NCBI RefSeq assembly: GCF_002117935.1
Contig: NZ_BDJE01000017.1
Span: 62,001 to 126,000, forward strand
Direction: 5' to 3'
DNA length: 64,000 bases
Source: Nocardioides sp. PD653-B2
Lineage (GTDB): Bacteria; Actinomycetota; Actinomycetes; Propionibacteriales; Nocardioidaceae
Each line of letters starts with the position of its first letter. The stretch's first letter is position 1. Shown piece by piece: positions 59,996 to 64,000 of the stretch. The notes under the pieces are model-generated. The model saw nothing but the letters and a program-made list of their open reading frames with translations. It had not been told where the DNA came from and made no database searches. The position numbers were made by a program, and so were the translations under genes.

Positions 59996-60592
59996 GTGAC
60001 CTCCACCATCGGCGTCTTCGCCCTCCAGGGCGACGTCCGCGAGCACCTGCGGGTGCTCGGTGACCTGGGCGTCGACACGCTCGCCGTACGCCGGGTCTCC
60101 GAGCTCGACGCCTGCGACGGGCTGGTGGTCCCGGGCGGCGAGTCGACGACGATGGCCAAGCTGGCCCGCACGTTCGACCTGTTCGAGCCGATCCGGCAGC
60201 GGATCAAGGACGGGATGCCGGCGTTCGGCACCTGCGCCGGGATGATCATGCTCGCCGACCACATCGAGGACGGCACGCGTGACCAGGAGACCCTCGGGGG
60301 GCTCGACATCACCGTCCGGCGCAACGCCTTCGGCCGCCAGGTCGACTCCTTCGAGGGCGACATCGACTTCGCCGGCCTGGACGCCCCGGTGCACGCGGTC
60401 TTCATCCGCGCGCCCTGGGTCGAGTCCGTCGGCCCGGGCGTCGACGTGCTCGCCCGCGTGGAGCAGGGGGAGGCCGCAGGTAGGATCGTCGCGGTCCGAC
60501 AGGGTCCGCTGATGGCGACGTCGTTCCACCCCGAGGTGGGTGGCGACGCCCGGATCCACGGCCTGTTCGTGGACCTGGTGAAGCAGAGCTGA
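59996..60592 (+). CDS. pdxT: Pyridoxal 5'-phosphate synthase glutaminase subunit PdxT
   Basis: 198 aa class I glutamine amidotransferase supplying ammonia to PdxS. Signature [20 protein letters not shown], nucleophile Cys in [10 protein letters not shown], and the C-terminal His-Glu in [12 protein letters not shown] start with TAGGAT 8 nt upstream. 19 bp to yebC, likely one transcript. Confidence 0.95.
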   Translation: MTSTIGVFALQGDVREHLRVLGDLGVDTLAVRRVSELDACDGLVVPGGESTTMAKLARTFDLFEPIRQRIKDGMPAFGTCAGMIMLADHIEDGTRDQETLGGLDITVRRNAFGRQVDSFEGDIDFAGLDAPVHAVFIRAPWVESVGPGVDVLARVEQGEAAGRIVAVRQGPLMATSFHPEVGGDARIHGLFVDLVKQS

Positions 60593-60611
60593 GCGAGTAG
60601 AAGAGGGACTG

Positions 60612-61376
60612 ATGTCTGGCCACTCCAAGTGGGCGACCACGAAGCACAAGAAGGCGATCGTCGACGCCAAGCGCGGCAAGATGTTCGCCAAGCTGATCAA
60701 GAACATCGAGGTCGCGGCCCGGATGGGCGGCGGTGACCCGACCGGCAACCCCACCCTCTACGACGCCATCCAGAAGGCCAAGAAGTCGTCGGTCCCCAAC
60801 GACAACATCGACCGTGCGGTCAAGCGCGGCTCCGGCGCGGAGACGGGTGGCGCCGACTACCAGACGATCATGTACGAGGGCTACGGCCCGGCCGGTGTCG
60901 CGATGCTCATCGAGTGCCTCACCGACAACAAGAACCGCGCCGCGATGGAGGTCCGCACCGCCATGAGCCGCAACGGCGGCTCGCTGGCCGACCCCGGCTC
61001 GGTGTCGTTCCTCTTCAACCGCAAGGGCGTGGTGCTCGTCCCCGCCGAGCAGGAGGGCAAGACCGTCACCGAGGACGACGTCCTCGAGGCGACGCTCGAG
61101 GCCGGCGCCGACGCGGTCAACGACCTGGGCGACTCGTTCGAGGTCATCTCCGAGGCGAGCGACCTGGTCGCCGTGCGCACCGCGCTCCAGGCCGCCGGCA
61201 TCGACTACGACTCCGCCGACGCGTCGTTCGTCCCCGACATGCAGGTCGAGCTCGACAAGGAGGCGGCGGGCAAGATGTTCCGCCTGGTCGACGTGCTCGA
61301 GGACCTCGACGACGTGCAGAACATCTTCGCGAACTTCGACGTCTCCGACGAGATCATGGCCGAGATCGACGCGTAA
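60612..61376 (+). CDS. YebC/PmpR-family translation or transcription regulator
   Basis: 254 aa with the invariant start [20 protein letters not shown], middle domain ([13 protein letters not shown]) and acidic C-terminal domain. YebC-family proteins regulate transcription and, more recently shown, help ribosomes through proline stretches. Next to ruvCAB as in most actinobacteria. GAGGG before the ATG. Confidence 0.94.
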   Translation: MSGHSKWATTKHKKAIVDAKRGKMFAKLIKNIEVAARMGGGDPTGNPTLYDAIQKAKKSSVPNDNIDRAVKRGSGAETGGADYQTIMYEGYGPAGVAMLIECLTDNKNRAAMEVRTAMSRNGGSLADPGSVSFLFNRKGVVLVPAEQEGKTVTEDDVLEATLEAGADAVNDLGDSFEVISEASDLVAVRTALQAAGIDYDSADASFVPDMQVELDKEAAGKMFRLVDVLEDLDDVQNIFANFDVSDEIMAEIDA

Positions 61377-61406
61377 CGCAGCGAAGCTGCGGGCCGCGTC
61401 AGGCCG

Positions 61407-61462
61407 GGGTCGAGCAAGGCGCGCGACCGAGGGACGAGGTCGCGACCGCCGTGTCGAGACCC
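61407..61462. repeat. REP-like intergenic element
   Basis: GGGTCGAGCAAGGCGCGCGA at the left mirrors GTGTCGAGACCC at the right. The sequence, with CGAGGTCGCGACC inside, is the dispersed Nocardioides-type repeat. It lies between yebC and the ruvC promoter. Confidence 0.55.
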
Positions 61463-61536
61463 GGTGCGACGACAGACCGCCTCCATCCGGGCGTGTCGTC
61501 CGACCGGCGCAGAAGACATGCGGTTAGCGTTGCCTC

Positions 61537-61550
61537 CGAACACCTGTTCG
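61537..61550. promoter_or_regulatory. LexA (SOS) box upstream of ruvC
   Basis: CGAACACCTGTTCG matches the actinobacterial/Gram-positive SOS box CGAAC-N4-GTTCG exactly. It ends 19 nt before the ruvC ATG, so ruvCAB should be DNA-damage inducible. Confidence 0.85.
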
Positions 61551-61569
61551 GACGAAAGGCACTGACCAC

Positions 61570-62085
61570 ATGCGCGTGCTCGGCATCGACCCCGGCCTGA
61601 CCCGCTGTGGCATGGGCGTGGTCGAGGGCACGGTCGGCCGTCCGCTCACGCTCCTCGACGTCAACGTGCTGCGCACGTCGTCCGACCTCCCGGTGCCGGA
61701 GCGGCTGGTGACCATCGAGAAGGGCGTCGACGCCTGGCTCGACGAGTACCGGCCCGACGCCGTGGCGATCGAGCGGGTCTTCGCCCGCTCCGACGTCAGC
61801 ACCGTGATGGGCACCGCCCAGGCCAGCGGCATCGCCATGGTCTGCGCCGCACGGCGCGGACTGCCGGTCGCTCTGCACACCCCGAGCGAGGTCAAGGCCG
61901 CGGTGTCCGGCAACGGGCGCGCCGACAAGGCCCAGGTCGGCGCGATGGTGACCCGGATCCTGCGGCTCGACGCGCCGCCCAAGCCCGCCGACGCCGCCGA
62001 TGCGCTCGCGCTGGCCATCACCCACATCTGGCGCGGTGGCGCCCAGGCCCGCATCGAGGCGGCCGTGGCAAGGAGCAGACGATGA
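61570..62085 (+). CDS. ruvC: Holliday junction resolvase RuvC
   Basis: 171 aa RNase H-fold endonuclease cutting Holliday junctions. Acidic residues D7 (GIDPGLT), E in [10 protein letters not shown], and the C-terminal D-x2-D in [10 protein letters not shown]. Its stop overlaps the ruvA ATG (ATGA). Confidence 0.95.
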   Translation: MRVLGIDPGLTRCGMGVVEGTVGRPLTLLDVNVLRTSSDLPVPERLVTIEKGVDAWLDEYRPDAVAIERVFARSDVSTVMGTAQASGIAMVCAARRGLPVALHTPSEVKAAVSGNGRADKAQVGAMVTRILRLDAPPKPADAADALALAITHIWRGGAQARIEAAVARSRR

Positions 62086-62678
62086 TCGCGTTCGTACGCG
62101 GCCGGGTGGCCGCAGTGACCCTGTCCAGCGCCGTCCTCGAGGTCGGCGGCGTGGGCCTCGAGCTCATGTGCACGCCCGGCACCCTCGCCACGCTGCGCAC
62201 CGGCGAGTCCGCCGTGCTGCCCACCAGCATGGTGGTGCGCGAGGACTCGCTGACGCTCTTCGGCTTCCTCGACGACGACGAGAAGCAGACCTTCGAGCTC
62301 GTGCAGACGGCCTCCGGGGTCGGGCCGAAGGTCGCCCAGGCGATGGTCGCCGTGCTCTCGCCCGACGACCTGCGCCGCGCGATCGCCTCCGACGACGTGA
62401 AGACGCTGACCCGCGTGCCCGGCATCGGCCAGAAGGGTGCCCAGCGGATCATCCTCGAGCTCAAGGACCGGATCGGCGCCCCCACCGGGGTCCGCAGCCC
62501 CGGCGCTCCCGTCGGCGAGGCGCCGTGGCGCGACCAGGTGCACCAGGGCCTGGTCGGCCTGGGCTGGCCGGTCCGTGACGCCGAGAAGGCCGTCGACGCC
62601 GTGGTGCCGCAGGCCGGCGACGTCCCCGACGTGGCGGCGCTGCTGCGCGCGGCCCTGCGCACCTTGAGCAGGACCTGA
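62082..62678 (+). CDS. ruvA: Holliday junction branch migration protein RuvA
   Basis: 198 aa. OB-fold N-terminal domain ([20 protein letters not shown]), two helix-hairpin-helix motifs ([26 protein letters not shown]), and domain III at the C-terminus that contacts RuvB. Confidence 0.95.
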   Translation: MIAFVRGRVAAVTLSSAVLEVGGVGLELMCTPGTLATLRTGESAVLPTSMVVREDSLTLFGFLDDDEKQTFELVQTASGVGPKVAQAMVAVLSPDDLRRAIASDDVKTLTRVPGIGQKGAQRIILELKDRIGAPTGVRSPGAPVGEAPWRDQVHQGLVGLGWPVRDAEKAVDAVVPQAGDVPDVAALLRAALRTLSRT

Positions 62679-62682
62679 GGCG

Positions 62683-63753
62683 ATGCCGTTCCACGAGGAC
62701 GACCTCGACGAGGCCGAGACCACCCACTTCCGATCGCTGACCGCGGCCGAGGCCGAGGGCGACGAGCGCGCCGTCGAGGCCGCACTGCGACCGCGCACCC
62801 TCGACGAGGTCGTCGGGCAGGTGCGGGTGCGCGACCAGCTCGGGCTGGTGCTCGAGGCAGCCCGTCGGCGCGGTCGCGCCCCCGACCACGTGCTGCTCTC
62901 CGGCCCTCCGGGGCTCGGCAAGACCACCCTGGCCATGATCATCGCCAGCGAGATGACGGCGCCGCTGCGGCTCACCAGCGGACCCGCCATCACCCACGCC
63001 GGCGACCTCGCGGCGATCCTGTCGGGGATGAACGAGGGGGACGTGCTCTTCGTCGACGAGATCCACCGGATGTCGCGCCCCGCCGAGGAGATGCTCTACA
63101 TGGCGATGGAGGACTTCCGAGTCGACGTCATCATCGGGAAGGGCCCGGGCGCGACGGCGATCCCGCTGGAGATCCCGCCGTTCACGCTCGTCGGCGCGAC
63201 CACCCGGGCCGGTCTCCTGCCGGGCCCGCTCCGCGACCGCTTCGGCTTCACCGCCCACCTCGAGTTCTACGAGGCACACGAGCTCGACCTGATCATCCAG
63301 CGCTCCGCGCGGCTGCTCGACGTCGAGGTGCACGACCACGGCACCGCCGAGATCGCGTCCCGGTCCCGCGGCACCCCCCGGATCGCCAACCGGTTGCTGC
63401 GCCGGGTCCGTGACTTCGCGCAGGTGCGCGCCGAGGGCGTCGTCACCCTCCCGGTGGCGCAGTCGGCGCTCGACCTCTACGAGGTCGACCAGCTCGGCCT
63501 CGACCGCCTGGACCGCGCCGTGCTCGACGCGCTCTGCCGGCGCTTCGGTGGCGGACCGGTCGGCATCTCGACCCTCGCGGTGGCCGTGGGGGAGGAGCGG
63601 GAGACCGTCGAGGAGGTGGCCGAGCCCTTCCTGGTCCGCAACGGCTTCCTGGCACGCACCCCGCGCGGCCGGGTGGCGACCCCCGCCGCCTGGCGGCACC
63701 TCGGGCTGACCCCGCCACCCGCCGAGCGCGAGGCGACCCTCTTCGAGGACTGA
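62683..63753 (+). CDS. ruvB: Holliday junction DNA helicase RuvB
   Basis: 356 aa AAA+ motor. Walker [14 protein letters not shown], Walker [10 protein letters not shown], arginine finger region GPLRDRFG, and a C-terminal winged helix ([20 protein letters not shown]). 4 bp after ruvA. Confidence 0.96.
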   Translation: MPFHEDDLDEAETTHFRSLTAAEAEGDERAVEAALRPRTLDEVVGQVRVRDQLGLVLEAARRRGRAPDHVLLSGPPGLGKTTLAMIIASEMTAPLRLTSGPAITHAGDLAAILSGMNEGDVLFVDEIHRMSRPAEEMLYMAMEDFRVDVIIGKGPGATAIPLEIPPFTLVGATTRAGLLPGPLRDRFGFTAHLEFYEAHELDLIIQRSARLLDVEVHDHGTAEIASRSRGTPRIANRLLRRVRDFAQVRAEGVVTLPVAQSALDLYEVDQLGLDRLDRAVLDALCRRFGGGPVGISTLAVAVGEERETVEEVAEPFLVRNGFLARTPRGRVATPAAWRHLGLTPPPAEREATLFED

Positions 63754-63876
63754 CAGCCGTCGGGGCGCCTCGCGCACCCGGATTCGTGGCCTACGACACC
63801 CCCACGGTTAGACTTGCCCGTCGGTCGGGCCCGGTGAGGCCCCGACGTTCCCTGACCACGCTCGAGAGGTTGTTTC

Positions 63877-64000
63877 GTGCTGGAGTTGCTGCCGCTTGTC
63901 GGCATCGCCCTGCTCTTCTGGCTGTTCATCATTCGGCCGGCCTCGCGGCGGCAGAAGGAACTCGGCCGCATGCAGTCGTCGTTGTCCGTAGGAGACGAGA
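63877..64000 (+). CDS. yajC: Preprotein translocase subunit YajC (5' part)
   Basis: First 41 codons visible. One N-terminal TM helix (LPLVGIALLFWLFIIRPASR) with the family's FIIRPxxRRQKE motif, then LGRMQSSLSVGDE leading into the cytoplasmic domain. Accessory subunit of the SecDF complex. GTG start with GAGAGG upstream. Continues beyond the window. TTAGACT at 63807-63813 is a candidate -10. Confidence 0.9.
   Translation, partial: MLELLPLVGIALLFWLFIIRPASRRQKELGRMQSSLSVGDE

Noticed and set aside
1-64000. CRISPR array or intact insertion sequence
   Set aside because: No regularly spaced 20-40-bp repeats, no Cas genes and no transposase gene seen. The short tandem arrays at 30233 and 44337 lack spacers.

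Overview
The window is high-GC actinobacterial DNA. Gene content and style (SsgA-family protein, PdxS/PdxT, PgsA, YebC-RuvCAB-YajC, many apparently leaderless genes, REP-like GGTTTCGA...CAACC elements) fit Nocardioides or a close relative. That assignment is an inference from gene content, not from a marker-gene comparison.

Left chromosomal part (1-12.8 kb). A ferredoxin sulfite reductase runs off the left edge and is preceded by a 31-codon Cys-containing leader peptide. Then come glyA, a dicarboxylate/cation symporter, a divergent acyl-CoA dehydrogenase / YihY-BrkB pair sharing one -10 region, a K+ channel with an RCK domain, a MASE1-like/PAS histidine kinase, a STAS protein, several tiny proteins and a BLUF photoreceptor.

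Accessory zone (12.8-42.5 kb). From 12.8 to 17.15 kb there is a decayed stretch: an HTH antitoxin/PIN toxin pair, a Cys-rich small protein, a ParB-like gene with an in-frame amber codon, and a CPxWC-type gene with three frameshifts. From 17155 to 42505 lies a 25.3-kb integrative mobilizable element. It is bounded by a 24-bp direct repeat equal to the 3' end of tRNA-Val(GAC), with a tyrosine integrase at one end and an excisionase at the other. Cargo: a TIGR02391 protein, an AbiE-like pair with a frameshifted toxin, a four-gene TIR/SLOG immune cassette, an XRE regulator, a MobF relaxase (no coupling protein or type IV secretion genes), and an eight-unit type I restriction operon. The operon order is hsdM1-hsdS-nuclease-(hsdR fragment)-hsdM2-hsdR-membrane protein-unknown.

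Right chromosomal part (42.5-64 kb). tRNAs Val, Cys and Gly, pabC-like lyase, SsgA-family protein, tRNA-Val(CAC), three 20-bp repeats and thrS. A lipoprotein, GNAT and HIT genes (a second shared -10 divergent pair), an IMPase-family gene, an AlaDH/PNT-family gene, a divergently controlled xylose locus (xylA / xylFGH-ROK repressor with palindromic operators), pgsA-pdxS-esterase, pdxT, yebC, a LexA box with ruvCAB, and the start of yajC.

Two themes stand out. (1) Many genes have TANNNT 6-8 nt upstream of the start codon and no Shine-Dalgarno, and two divergent pairs use one symmetric -10 element for both directions. (2) The accessory zone carries several concrete indel or nonsense lesions and a partly duplicated restriction operon. 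The best candidate for an undescribed system is the TIR-like/TIR/SLOG/TIR-like cassette at 21.9-24.8 kb, followed by the type I restriction operon with its coupled membrane protein and 630-aa protein.
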